From Clostridiales bacterium (GTDB lineage Bacteria; Bacillota; Clostridia; Lachnospirales; Lachnospiraceae), in assembly GCA_021203115.1 (NCBI GenBank), contig JAJQBV010000029.1, forward strand, positions 1 to 10,681: a DNA stretch of 10,681 nucleotides. The letters are read 5' to 3'. Shown here piece by piece: positions 1 to 6,639 of the stretch (its first letter is position 1; each line of letters opens with the position of its first letter). The notes below the pieces were generated by a model. That model was not told where the DNA came from, made no database searches, and worked only from the letters and a program-made list of their open reading frames with translations. The translations under genes and the position numbers were made by a program.

Positions 1-1
1 G

Positions 2-172
2 TATGAGGATGCCCTTGATACTCTCAAGGACGAGATTTTTACCGAGGTGACGGAGGGATATCAGGAGGATTCGGATTTCGAGGTGGATGAGGATCTCTGG
101 GCTAAGGTGAAGTTCACAAGCCTGTTCTCCATTGACAATACGGAAGAGGACGAGGGCAGCGTTTCTGAATAG
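2..172 (+). CDS. C-terminal end of an unidentified acidic protein (partial)
   Basis: An open frame enters from the left edge and ends at a TAG at 170-172, giving the last 56 residues. The tail is strongly acidic. It is rich in Asp and Glu (for example the stretch QEDSDFEVDEDLW and a final EEDEG), with a short hydrophobic patch (VKFTSLFSI) between acidic blocks. No family signature is recognisable and the start lies outside the window. The stop is followed by 76 bases before the murA promoter, with no convincing intrinsic terminator in between. Coding is supported by the open frame and by the promoter-like spacing that follows it. No function is proposed. Confidence 0.6.
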   Translation, partial: YEDALDTLKDEIFTEVTEGYQEDSDFEVDEDLWAKVKFTSLFSIDNTEEDEGSVSE

Positions 173-248
173 GGAAGGATAACATTTTGCCCTGTATCGG
201 CATATGTTATGATATAGGATTCCCGGACTATTTCTGTGGGAAATGGTA

Positions 249-278
249 TTGACATTCTTTTTCAGATATAGTTATAAT
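249..278 (+). promoter_or_regulatory. Sigma-A promoter of murA
   Basis: A perfect TTGACA (-35, 249-254) is separated by 18 bases from a perfect TATAAT (-10, 273-278). Transcription would start near 285, leaving a leader of about 25 bases before the murA ATG at 311, with a GAGGTG ribosome site at 301-306. The -10 lies inside a small inverted repeat, GATAT (265-269) and ATATC (277-281), which may be chance. This is the best consensus promoter in the window and fits a constitutive housekeeping gene. Confidence 0.8.
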
Positions 279-310
279 ATCGTGTCAGAAAACGAGCATA
301 GAGGTGCAAG

Positions 311-1606
311 ATGGATCAATATGTGATCAAAGGAGGCAATCCTCTGCACGGCGAAGTGGAGATTGGCGGAGCAAAGAATGCGGCGCTGGCCATTCTTGCG
401 GCGGCTGTCATGGCAGATGAACCCGTTACGATAGAGAATCTGCCGAATGTCCGTGATATCAATGTCATGATCCAGGCCATTGAGAATATCGGTACACAGG
501 TAGAGCGTGTCGATATACATACAATCCGGATCAACGGCGCATCGATTCACGGATTTACCGTGGACAATGAGTATATCAGAAAAATACGCGCATCCTATTA
601 TCTGCTGGGTGCGCTTCTCGGGAAATATAAGAATGCAGAGGTGGCTCTGCCGGGAGGGTGCGATATCGGCAGCCGACCCATTGACCTTCACCTGAAAGGG
701 TTTCGCGCACTGGGGGCGGATGTGAATATCCGCCACGGTATGGTGGCCGCGGAGGCGGAGGAGCTTCACGGTGCCCATATCTATCTGGATAAGGTGTCCG
801 TGGGTGCGACCATCAATATTATGATGGCGGCTTCCATGGCGGAGGGCAGGACGATCATCGAGAACGCGGCGAAGGAGCCCCATGTCGTGGATGTGGCGAA
901 CTTCCTGAACTGCATGGGTGCCAATATCCGCGGAGCGGGTACCGATGTGATCCGCATTTCCGGTGTTTCCCGCTTTCACGGCGCAGAGTATTCCATTATT
1001 CCGGATCAGATCGAGGCGGGGACGTTCATGTTTGCCGCGGCGGTTACCGGCGGCGATGTGATTGTGCGAAATGTCATTCCCAAGCATCTGGAGGCGACGA
1101 CGGCGAAGCTCCTTGAAGTCGGCTGCCGGGTAGAGGAGTTCGACGATGCGGTTCGTGTCTGTGCGCGGGGATCGCTGCATCACACACAGGTGACGACACT
1201 CCCGTATCCGGGTTTTCCCACGGATATGCAGCCGCAGATGGGCGTACTTCTCGGGTTGTCTTCCGGAACCAGCACGATCACGGAGAGTATTTTCGAAAAT
1301 CGCTTTAAATATGTGGATGAGCTGGCCAAGATGGGCGCGAACATCAAGGTTGAGGGAAATATCGCAATCATCTACGGTGTGGACCGCTACTACGGAGCGT
1401 GTGTCGGCGCGCCGGATCTTCGCGCAGGCGCTGCGCTGGTCATTGCGGGTCTGGCGGCGGACGGCATTACGACGGTGGATGATATTTATTATATTGAGCG
1501 GGGCTATGAGGCCTTTGACGAGAAGCTCCGAAAACTGGGCGGTGAGATCCAGAAGGTAAGCTCCGAGAAGGAAATCCAAAAGTTTAAGTTAAAAATAGTT
1601 TCATAA
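311..1606 (+). CDS. murA: UDP-N-acetylglucosamine 1-carboxyvinyltransferase
   Basis: MurA transfers enolpyruvate from phosphoenolpyruvate to UDP-GlcNAc, the first committed cytoplasmic step of peptidoglycan synthesis. The 431-residue product is close to the usual length of about 420. It carries the family's key residues at nearly E. coli positions: Lys22-Asn23 in GGAKNAAL, the catalytic loop Cys117 in LPGGCDIGSRP (the residue fosfomycin alkylates), Asp305 in FPTDMQPQM, Arg371 in DLRAGAAL and Arg397 in IERGYE. The active-site Cys is present, so fosfomycin sensitivity is expected at target level. The C-terminus extends by a charged Lys/Glu-rich stretch. The ATG follows a GAGGTG ribosome site by 4 bases. 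Clostridia often carry two MurA paralogues, and whether this is MurA1 or MurA2 (MurZ) cannot be told from the sequence alone. metK follows after 42 bases and may be co-transcribed. Confidence 0.97.
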   Translation: MDQYVIKGGNPLHGEVEIGGAKNAALAILAAAVMADEPVTIENLPNVRDINVMIQAIENIGTQVERVDIHTIRINGASIHGFTVDNEYIRKIRASYYLLGALLGKYKNAEVALPGGCDIGSRPIDLHLKGFRALGADVNIRHGMVAAEAEELHGAHIYLDKVSVGATINIMMAASMAEGRTIIENAAKEPHVVDVANFLNCMGANIRGAGTDVIRISGVSRFHGAEYSIIPDQIEAGTFMFAAAVTGGDVIVRNVIPKHLEATTAKLLEVGCRVEEFDDAVRVCARGSLHHTQVTTLPYPGFPTDMQPQMGVLLGLSSGTSTITESIFENRFKYVDELAKMGANIKVEGNIAIIYGVDRYYGACVGAPDLRAGAALVIAGLAADGITTVDDIYYIERGYEAFDEKLRKLGGEIQKVSSEKEIQKFKLKIVS

Positions 1607-1648
1607 TATAAATCAAGACAGTAAGGATAAAATGGAGAAAAGATCAAT

Positions 1649-2833
1649 ATGATGGAAAAACTATTATTTACTTCTGAGTCCGTGACAGAAGGTCACCCGG
1701 ATAAAGTATGCGATGCCGTTTCGGATGCGATCCTTGATGCCTGCATGGCACAGGATCCGATGAGCCGTGTGGCGTGTGAGACCGCGGCCTGCACTGGTTT
1801 TGTACTGGTCACCGGAGAGATTACGACCAACGCAAAGCTGGATATTCCGTCGATCGTCCGCGAGACGGTAAATGAGATTGGCTACAATGATGCCAAAACC
1901 GGATTTGACGGCAATACCTGTGCGGTCATGGTGGCGCTGGATCAGCAGTCTGCCGATATCGCCATGGGAGTTGACCGTGCGCTGGAGGCAAAAGAGGGAA
2001 GCCTGACAGATGACCTTGACACCGGAGCCGGTGACCAGGGTATGATGTTCGGCTATGCATCGAACGAGACTCCGGAGTACATGCCGTATCCGATCTCACT
2101 GGCACACAAGATGGCGCTGCAGCTGACCAAGGTTCGCAAGGACGGCACACTGAGCTATCTGCGGCCGGACGGAAAGACACAGGTTTCCGTAGAGTATGAC
2201 GAGGCGGGCAACCCGAAGCGTCTGGAGGCGGTGGTACTCTCCACGCAGCATGACGAGGATGTGACGCAGGAGCAGATTCACGCAGATATCAAGAAATATG
2301 TCTTTGACGAGATTCTTCCGAAGGAGCTCATCGATGCGGATACCAAGTTCTTCATCAATCCGACCGGACGTTTTGTCATTGGCGGCCCTCACGGGGATGC
2401 GGGACTGACCGGCCGCAAGATTATTGTGGATACATACGGTGGCATGGCGCGTCACGGCGGCGGCGCTTTCTCCGGCAAGGACTGCACAAAGGTGGACCGT
2501 TCTGCGGCGTACGCAGCCCGCTATGTGGCGAAGAACATCGTGGCAGCCGGTCTGGCGGACAAGTGTGAGATTCAGCTCTCCTATGCCATTGGTGTTGCAC
2601 AGCCGACTTCCGTTATGGTAGATACCTTCGGCACCGGCAAGATTTCGGATGAGAAGATCGTGGAGATCGTCCGCGAGAACTTTGATCTCCGTCCGGCAGG
2701 CATTATCCGCATGCTGGATCTGCGCAGACCTATTTACAAGGCCACAGCAGCCTATGGTCATTTCGGACGCACGGATGTCGATCTTCCGTGGGAGGCGCTG
2801 GATAAAGTAGATGTATTGAAAAAATATCTCTAG
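1649..2833 (+). CDS. metK: S-adenosylmethionine synthetase
   Basis: Methionine adenosyltransferase makes S-adenosylmethionine from methionine and ATP in the cytoplasm. The 394-residue product has the expected length and all hallmark motifs: GHPDK (residues 15-19, ATP binding), [12 protein letters not shown] (126-137, signature 1) and GGGAFSGKD (270-278, phosphate-binding signature 2). The C-terminal domain ends in a typical GHFGR...PWE motif. Two adjacent ATG codons (1649 and 1652) are possible starts, and a GGAG at 1634-1637 serves either with rather long spacing. Only 42 bases separate it from murA, so there is no room for a SAM-sensing riboswitch directly upstream. Expression probably comes by read-through from the murA promoter, perhaps helped by a weak TATAAA-like element at 1607-1612. 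A strong terminator follows. Confidence 0.97.
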   Translation: MMEKLLFTSESVTEGHPDKVCDAVSDAILDACMAQDPMSRVACETAACTGFVLVTGEITTNAKLDIPSIVRETVNEIGYNDAKTGFDGNTCAVMVALDQQSADIAMGVDRALEAKEGSLTDDLDTGAGDQGMMFGYASNETPEYMPYPISLAHKMALQLTKVRKDGTLSYLRPDGKTQVSVEYDEAGNPKRLEAVVLSTQHDEDVTQEQIHADIKKYVFDEILPKELIDADTKFFINPTGRFVIGGPHGDAGLTGRKIIVDTYGGMARHGGGAFSGKDCTKVDRSAAYAARYVAKNIVAAGLADKCEIQLSYAIGVAQPTSVMVDTFGTGKISDEKIVEIVRENFDLRPAGIIRMLDLRRPIYKATAAYGHFGRTDVDLPWEALDKVDVLKKYL

Positions 2834-2850
2834 GATTGTAAAACTTTTAT

Positions 2851-2880
2851 AAAAATGGAGCCGTATGGCTCCATTTTTTT
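2851..2880 (+). terminator. Intrinsic terminator after metK
   Basis: A perfect 12-bp stem pairs AAAAATGGAGCC (2851-2862) with GGCTCCATTTTT (2867-2878) around a GTAT loop, and the T tract continues to 2880. It ends the murA-metK transcript 18 bases after the stop codon. The A-rich 5' side would also act on a leftward transcript, but no leftward gene ends here. Confidence 0.92.
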
Positions 2881-2888
2881 CTTCCCTG

Positions 2889-2897
2889 TGGTATTAT
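2889..2897 (+). promoter_or_regulatory. Extended -10 promoter for the histidine kinase operon
   Basis: TGGTATTAT forms an extended -10 (TG at 2889-2890, TATTAT at 2892-2897) just after the metK terminator. Transcription would start near 2904. No good -35 is visible, because the expected position falls in the terminator's 3' arm (CTCCAT), which is consistent with an extended -10 promoter. Its position makes the ATG at 2865 an unlikely start and supports the one at 2961. Confidence 0.5.
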
Positions 2898-2960
2898 CTT
2901 AGGGAAAGCCAAGCGAAGGCGGAAGATAGATATTCCGGCCGCGAAAGGAACCTCCTGATC

Positions 2961-4448
2961 ATGAAGCTGAAAACACGTCTGATTGTTGCGTTTTGTATTC
3001 TCATTGTTCTCCCTGTCAGCCTGATGTGCGCACTGGCATCGGGAGTTTATATGCTTCAGTCCAGGATGGAGATGGGAGGCCAGATCACGTATGATATTTT
3101 CTCCGGTACGCTTCAGGTTATGAATCAGTACACAGAGAGCGATTACACGGAGATTCTGAATCTCTCCAGAACAGATCCGGCGCAACTGGAGAGCGAGGAG
3201 TGGATGGAGGAGGAGAATGCTTCTCTTGAGGAGAAAAGTTCTTTTCTGATTTTCTGCAAAGACGGCGTTGTTGTATACAACGGATATCAGGGTGAGGACA
3301 GCTGGACGAACGAAGAGTGGGAGGAGAACCTGCCGGCCTACGGGGATGCGGATGACTCCGACCGGGTTGGATATTTTGTCAGCGGGGACACACAGTATCT
3401 GATCAAACAGGTGGATTTTGTCTGTGCGGATGATGCGAAGGGGAGTATTTACATTATCACTTCCTCCGTCAGCATTTTGCCGAGGGTCCGCCAGATGATT
3501 GTGGAGCTTGCCGTCTCCGCAATCCTGATTCTTGCGCTGACAGCCGGTCTGATGACGATCTGGATTTACCGGGGCACGATGACGCCGATCAAGAAGCTTC
3601 AGGCTGCCACAAATAACATTAAAGAGGGGAACCTGGACTTTACCATCGACTACGACGAGGCGGATGAGATGGGCGACCTGTGCCGCAATTTCGAGGAGAT
3701 GAGGAAGCGCCTGAAAGAGTCCACCGAGGAGAAAATGTCCACGGAGAAGGAGAATAAGGCGCTGATCAGCAACATCGCGCATGATTTAAAGACACCGATC
3801 ACGGCGGTAAAGGGCTATTCGGAGGGAATATTGGACGGCGTGGCGGACACCCCTGAGAAGATGGAGCGCTACCTGCGGACCATTTATAACAAGGCGAATG
3901 AGATGGACCGGCTCATTAATGAGCTGACGCTGTATGCGAAAATAGATACGAACCGCATCCCGTATAACTTTAATAAAATCAATGTCTCCGCCTATTTTGC
4001 CGACTGTATCGATGAGATCGGACTGGATCTGGAGGCAAAAGGAATCGGCCTGTCCTACATCAACTATGCGGATCCGCATACGGTCATTATCGCAGATCCG
4101 GAGCAGTTGATGCGGGTTATCAACAATATCGTCAATAACGCGATCAAATACATGGACACGCGGAAGGGGCAGATTTCGATTCGTATCAAGGATGTGGGAG
4201 ATTTTATTCAGGTGGAGATCGAGGACAACGGAAAGGGAATCGATGCCAGAGATCTCCCGTATATCTTCGACCGTTTTTACCGGACCGACGCGTCCCGGAA
4301 TTCTGCTACGGGCGGCAGCGGGATCGGACTTTCCATCGTAAAGAAAATCATAGAGGATCACGGCGGGAAGATCTGGGCTACGAGCAAGCTCAACGCAGGT
4401 ACGATCATGTACTTTGTGTTGCGTAAATATCAGGAGGTACCAAAATGA
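2961..4448 (+). CDS. Two-component sensor histidine kinase (HAMP type)
   Basis: This is a membrane sensor kinase of 495 residues. Transmembrane segment 1 lies at about residues 7-30, an extracytoplasmic sensing domain of roughly 150 mostly acidic residues follows, and transmembrane segment 2 is at about 180-203. A HAMP linker (about 204-256) leads to the dimerisation domain with phospho-acceptor His274 in NIAHDLKTP. The ATPase domain shows the N box (NNIVNNAIKY, 388-397), G1 (DNGKGI, 422-427), F box (IFDRFY, 435-440) and G2 (GGSGIGLS, 451-458). All catalytic boxes are intact. The ATG at 2961 is preferred because it is preceded by AAAGGA and starts directly into a Lys/Arg-flanked membrane helix. 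An in-frame ATG at 2865 lies inside the terminator. The stop overlaps the response regulator start by 4 bases (ATGA). The sensing domain resembles nothing I can name, so the signal is unknown. Confidence 0.93.
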   Translation: MKLKTRLIVAFCILIVLPVSLMCALASGVYMLQSRMEMGGQITYDIFSGTLQVMNQYTESDYTEILNLSRTDPAQLESEEWMEEENASLEEKSSFLIFCKDGVVVYNGYQGEDSWTNEEWEENLPAYGDADDSDRVGYFVSGDTQYLIKQVDFVCADDAKGSIYIITSSVSILPRVRQMIVELAVSAILILALTAGLMTIWIYRGTMTPIKKLQAATNNIKEGNLDFTIDYDEADEMGDLCRNFEEMRKRLKESTEEKMSTEKENKALISNIAHDLKTPITAVKGYSEGILDGVADTPEKMERYLRTIYNKANEMDRLINELTLYAKIDTNRIPYNFNKINVSAYFADCIDEIGLDLEAKGIGLSYINYADPHTVIIADPEQLMRVINNIVNNAIKYMDTRKGQISIRIKDVGDFIQVEIEDNGKGIDARDLPYIFDRFYRTDASRNSATGGSGIGLSIVKKIIEDHGGKIWATSKLNAGTIMYFVLRKYQEVPK

Positions 4449-5134
4449 GCAAGATTTTAATTATCGAAGATGAGGAGACAATCGCCGATCTGGAGAAAGA
4501 CTATCTGGAGCTTTCCGGGTTTGAGGTGGAACTGGAGTATGACGGTACCCGCGGTCTGGAGCGCGCGCTGAGTGAGAATTTCGACATGTACATTCTGGAC
4601 CTGATGCTCCCCGGAACGGATGGTTTTGAGATCTGCAGGAGAATCCGGGAAACCAAAAATATTCCGATCCTCATGGTGTCCGCGAAGAAGGACGACATCG
4701 ACAAGATACGGGGACTGGGCCTCGGCGCAGACGATTATGTGACGAAGCCGTTCTCACCCAGCGAGCTTGTGGCGAGGGTGAAGGCACATCTGGCGCGCTA
4801 TGACCGCCTGATCGGCAGCAATGCACAGGAGAACGATATCATTGAGATTCGGGGAATCCGCATTGACAAAACAGCCCGCCGGGCGTGGGTCAACGATGAG
4901 GAGAAGCAGTTTACGACGAAGGAGTTTGATCTGCTGACCTTCCTTGCGCAGAATCCGAACCATGTCTTTTCAAAGGATGAGCTCTTTTCCAAAATCTGGA
5001 ATATGGAGTCAATCGGGGATATCGCGACCGTGACGGTGCATATCAAGAAGATACGGGAAAAGATTGAGTTTGATACGGCGCACCCGCAGTATATTGAGAC
5101 GATCTGGGGCGTGGGGTATCGCTTTAAGCTTTAA
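4445..5134 (+). CDS. OmpR/PhoB-family response regulator
   Basis: This DNA-binding response regulator of 229 residues is the partner of the kinase just upstream. The receiver domain (about 1-118) has the acidic pair Glu8-Asp9, the phospho-acceptor Asp52 in ILDLMLPGTDG, the switch residue Ser79 and Lys101 in the KPF motif. The C-terminal winged helix (about 133-228) has the typical OmpR pattern: FTTKEFDLLTFLAQNP, then VTVHIKKIREKI in the recognition helix and YIETIWGVGYRF in the wing. Translation starts at the ATG in the ATGA overlap, with a perfect AGGAGG at 4432-4437, so kinase and regulator are translationally coupled. No target operon is obvious nearby. The next gene, proA, has its own promoter and an unrelated housekeeping role. 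Confidence 0.95.
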   Translation: MSKILIIEDEETIADLEKDYLELSGFEVELEYDGTRGLERALSENFDMYILDLMLPGTDGFEICRRIRETKNIPILMVSAKKDDIDKIRGLGLGADDYVTKPFSPSELVARVKAHLARYDRLIGSNAQENDIIEIRGIRIDKTARRAWVNDEEKQFTTKEFDLLTFLAQNPNHVFSKDELFSKIWNMESIGDIATVTVHIKKIREKIEFDTAHPQYIETIWGVGYRFKL

Positions 5135-5157
5135 GGCAGAATCATATGATAAGGTTA

Positions 5158-5228
5158 GGGATATGCCCAAAAACGACTTCAACGGGGACAAAAAAGTCCC
5201 CTTATGAAGTGTTTTCTGTGCATATCCC
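5158..5228. repeat. 71-base extended palindromic intergenic element
   Basis: Three nested perfect stems lie in one hairpin. The outer stem is GGGATATGC (5158-5166) with GCATATCCC (5220-5228). The middle stem is AAAAC (5170-5174) with GTTTT (5211-5215) plus ACTTCA (5176-5181) with TGAAGT (5205-5210), with G5175 bulged. The inner stem is GGGGAC (5184-5189) with GTCCCC (5196-5201) around an A6 loop. About 26 base pairs form in 71 bases. No T tract follows, so it is not an ordinary intrinsic terminator, although it may end or stabilise the kinase-regulator mRNA. No flanking target-site duplication is visible. It could be a palindromic repeat family, a small non-autonomous mobile element, or a structured 3' UTR. 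Confidence 0.75.
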
Positions 5229-5245
5229 GCCTACGTTGATATAAT
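5217..5245 (+). promoter_or_regulatory. Promoter of proA
   Basis: TATAAT at 5240-5245 is preceded by TG at 5237-5238, an extended -10. A 17-base spacer gives TGTGCA (5217-5222) as a poor -35, which lies in the 3' arm of the palindromic element. Transcription would start near 5252, giving a leader of about 67 bases. Confidence 0.6.
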
Positions 5246-5304
5246 GAGTGACGAAATGAGATTATGAACGGAATATGCTTGGTGAACGATGAAACAGGGT
5301 CAGG

Positions 5305-5310
5305 AAGGAG
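5305..5310 (+). promoter_or_regulatory. Ribosome binding site deciding the proA start
   Basis: AAGGAG ends 8 bases before the ATG at 5319, an ideal distance. It is only 2 bases from the ATG at 5313, and it lies inside the frame that begins at the ATG at 5289. This favours 5319 as the true start. Confidence 0.7.
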
Positions 5311-5318
5311 ATATGAGT

Positions 5319-6596
5319 ATGGTGATACAGGAGGAACTGAGGCGCGTAAAGATGGTTGCCCCGACGCTGGCGGCGAGCGCGGGTGAGATGCGAAACCGGG
5401 CGCTGCGCGCGGTCGGAGATTCGCTTCTGGCTCAGCAGGATGCGATTTTTGAGGCGAACCGGGAGGATATGGAGCAGGCTGCCGTCGGCGGCGTGGCGGG
5501 ACCGATCCTGAAACGGTTAAAGTTTGACGAGGGAAAACTCAGGGATGTCGTTGCGGGAATTGAGGATCTGATTCGCATGCCGGATCCGCTGTTTCAGACG
5601 CAGCTGAAACGGGAGCTGGATGAGGGGCTGATTCTGGAGAGAGTGTCGTGTCCCATCGGTGTGATCGGCGTGATTTTTGAGGCACGGCCGGATGCACTGG
5701 TTCAGATTTCCGCGCTCTGCATTAAGAGTGGAAATTGTGTCGTGTTAAAGGGCGGCAGCGAGGCGCTCCGGACGAACCGGAAGCTGTTTGAAATTATCTA
5801 TGATGCGGTACTGTCGGCGGGACTTCCGGAGCATTGCATGATGCAGCTGGAGGCGCGGTCCGAGATCAATGAGCTTCTGGATTGCCACGAGTCCGTGGAT
5901 CTGCTGATTCCGCGGGGCTCCAACGCCTTTGTCCGCTATATCATGGATCACACGAAGATTCCGGTGATGGGACATGCGGACGGCATCTGCCATATTTATG
6001 TGGATAAGGATGCGGATCTGGATAAGGCAGTGCCTGTCATTTTTGACGCGAAAACACAGTATGTTTCGGCCTGCAATACGGTGGAGACCCTGCTGATCCA
6101 CAGAGATGTGGCGCAGGCGCTGATGCCGCGACTCAAGGAGGCTCTGGACAAGCGGGAGGTTGAGATTCGCGGAAGCCGTGAGATTGCCGGGATCATCGAC
6201 TGTGAGCCGGCAACGGAGGCAGATGATACGAGCGAGTATCTGGACTATATTCTCTCCGTGAAAACAGTGGACGATGTGCAGGAGGCGATTGACCATATCA
6301 ACCGCTACGGCTCGCATCACACGGATTGTATCGTGACGGAAAATGCCGGGACGGCGGAGCGCTTTATGGCGCTGGTGGATTCTGCCGGCGTTTATCAGAA
6401 CTGCTCCACCCGCTTTGCGGACGGATATCGTTACGGTTTCGGCGCAGAGGTGGGGATCAGTACGGGGAAGATTCATGCCAGAGGACCGGTTGGCCTGGAG
6501 GGGCTTTTGAGCTGTAAATACAAGCTTTACGGACAGGGACAGGTCGTAGCGGACTACGCCTCCGGTGCAAAGCAGTTTCATTTTAAAAATCTGTAA
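5319..6596 (+). CDS. proA: Glutamate-5-semialdehyde dehydrogenase (gamma-glutamyl phosphate reductase)
   Basis: ProA reduces gamma-glutamyl phosphate to glutamate-5-semialdehyde with NADPH, the second step of proline synthesis from glutamate, in the cytoplasm. The 425-residue product fits the family length of about 415-420. It has the aldehyde-dehydrogenase-fold catalytic Cys252 in YVSACNTVETLL and the ProA signature from Val317 to Ile338 (AIDHINRYGSHHTDCI core). The conserved GFGAEVGISTGKIHARGP block is at 373-390. The start at 5319 is chosen from the AAGGAG spacing; longer starts at 5313 and 5289 are possible. proB (glutamate 5-kinase), usually the upstream operon partner, is not in the window, so proline synthesis genes are either split or proB lies elsewhere. 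The gene has its own extended -10 promoter and ends at a bidirectional terminator. Confidence 0.96.
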   Translation: MVIQEELRRVKMVAPTLAASAGEMRNRALRAVGDSLLAQQDAIFEANREDMEQAAVGGVAGPILKRLKFDEGKLRDVVAGIEDLIRMPDPLFQTQLKRELDEGLILERVSCPIGVIGVIFEARPDALVQISALCIKSGNCVVLKGGSEALRTNRKLFEIIYDAVLSAGLPEHCMMQLEARSEINELLDCHESVDLLIPRGSNAFVRYIMDHTKIPVMGHADGICHIYVDKDADLDKAVPVIFDAKTQYVSACNTVETLLIHRDVAQALMPRLKEALDKREVEIRGSREIAGIIDCEPATEADDTSEYLDYILSVKTVDDVQEAIDHINRYGSHHTDCIVTENAGTAERFMALVDSAGVYQNCSTRFADGYRYGFGAEVGISTGKIHARGPVGLEGLLSCKYKLYGQGQVVADYASGAKQFHFKNL

Positions 6597-6612
6597 TTAT
6601 ATGGTTTAAATG

Positions 6613-6639
6613 AAAAAGAGCGCCGACGGCGCTCTTTTT
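6613..6639. terminator. Bidirectional terminator between proA and the sugar transferase gene
   Basis: A 12-bp perfect stem pairs AAAAAGAGCGCC (6613-6624) with GGCGCTCTTTTT (6628-6639) around a GAC loop. The A tract on one side and the T tract on the other let it work on both strands. It ends proA rightward and the minus-strand gene leftward. The TAA of the minus-strand gene (6638-6640) overlaps the stem edge by two bases. Confidence 0.92.

Noticed and set aside
272..1579. Long open frame of 435 codons antisense to murA
   Set aside because: murA on the other strand is certain from its motifs. The antisense frame has no ribosome site and no recognisable family, and reflects codon bias.
1607..1648. 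SAM riboswitch in front of metK
   Set aside because: The gap is 42 bases, far shorter than known SAM aptamers, and shows no such pairing pattern.
2865..2960. Upstream in-frame ATG extending the histidine kinase by 32 residues
   Set aside because: The ATG lies in the loop and 3' arm of the metK terminator and upstream of the probable promoter. The extension would put a polar stretch before the first membrane helix.
2847..3782. Leftward open frame of 311 codons antisense to the histidine kinase
   Set aside because: It is a shadow of the kinase, runs through the metK terminator and has no family resemblance.
4580..4586. Exact 0A-box complement TTCGACA, also at 9304-9310
   Set aside because: Both lie deep inside coding sequence (response regulator and glf) where they encode Phe-Asp. 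A heptamer is expected by chance in a window this size.
5158..5228. Insertion sequence or ordinary terminator at the nested palindrome
   Set aside because: There is no transposase, no target-site duplication and no T tract after the stem, so neither label is supported.
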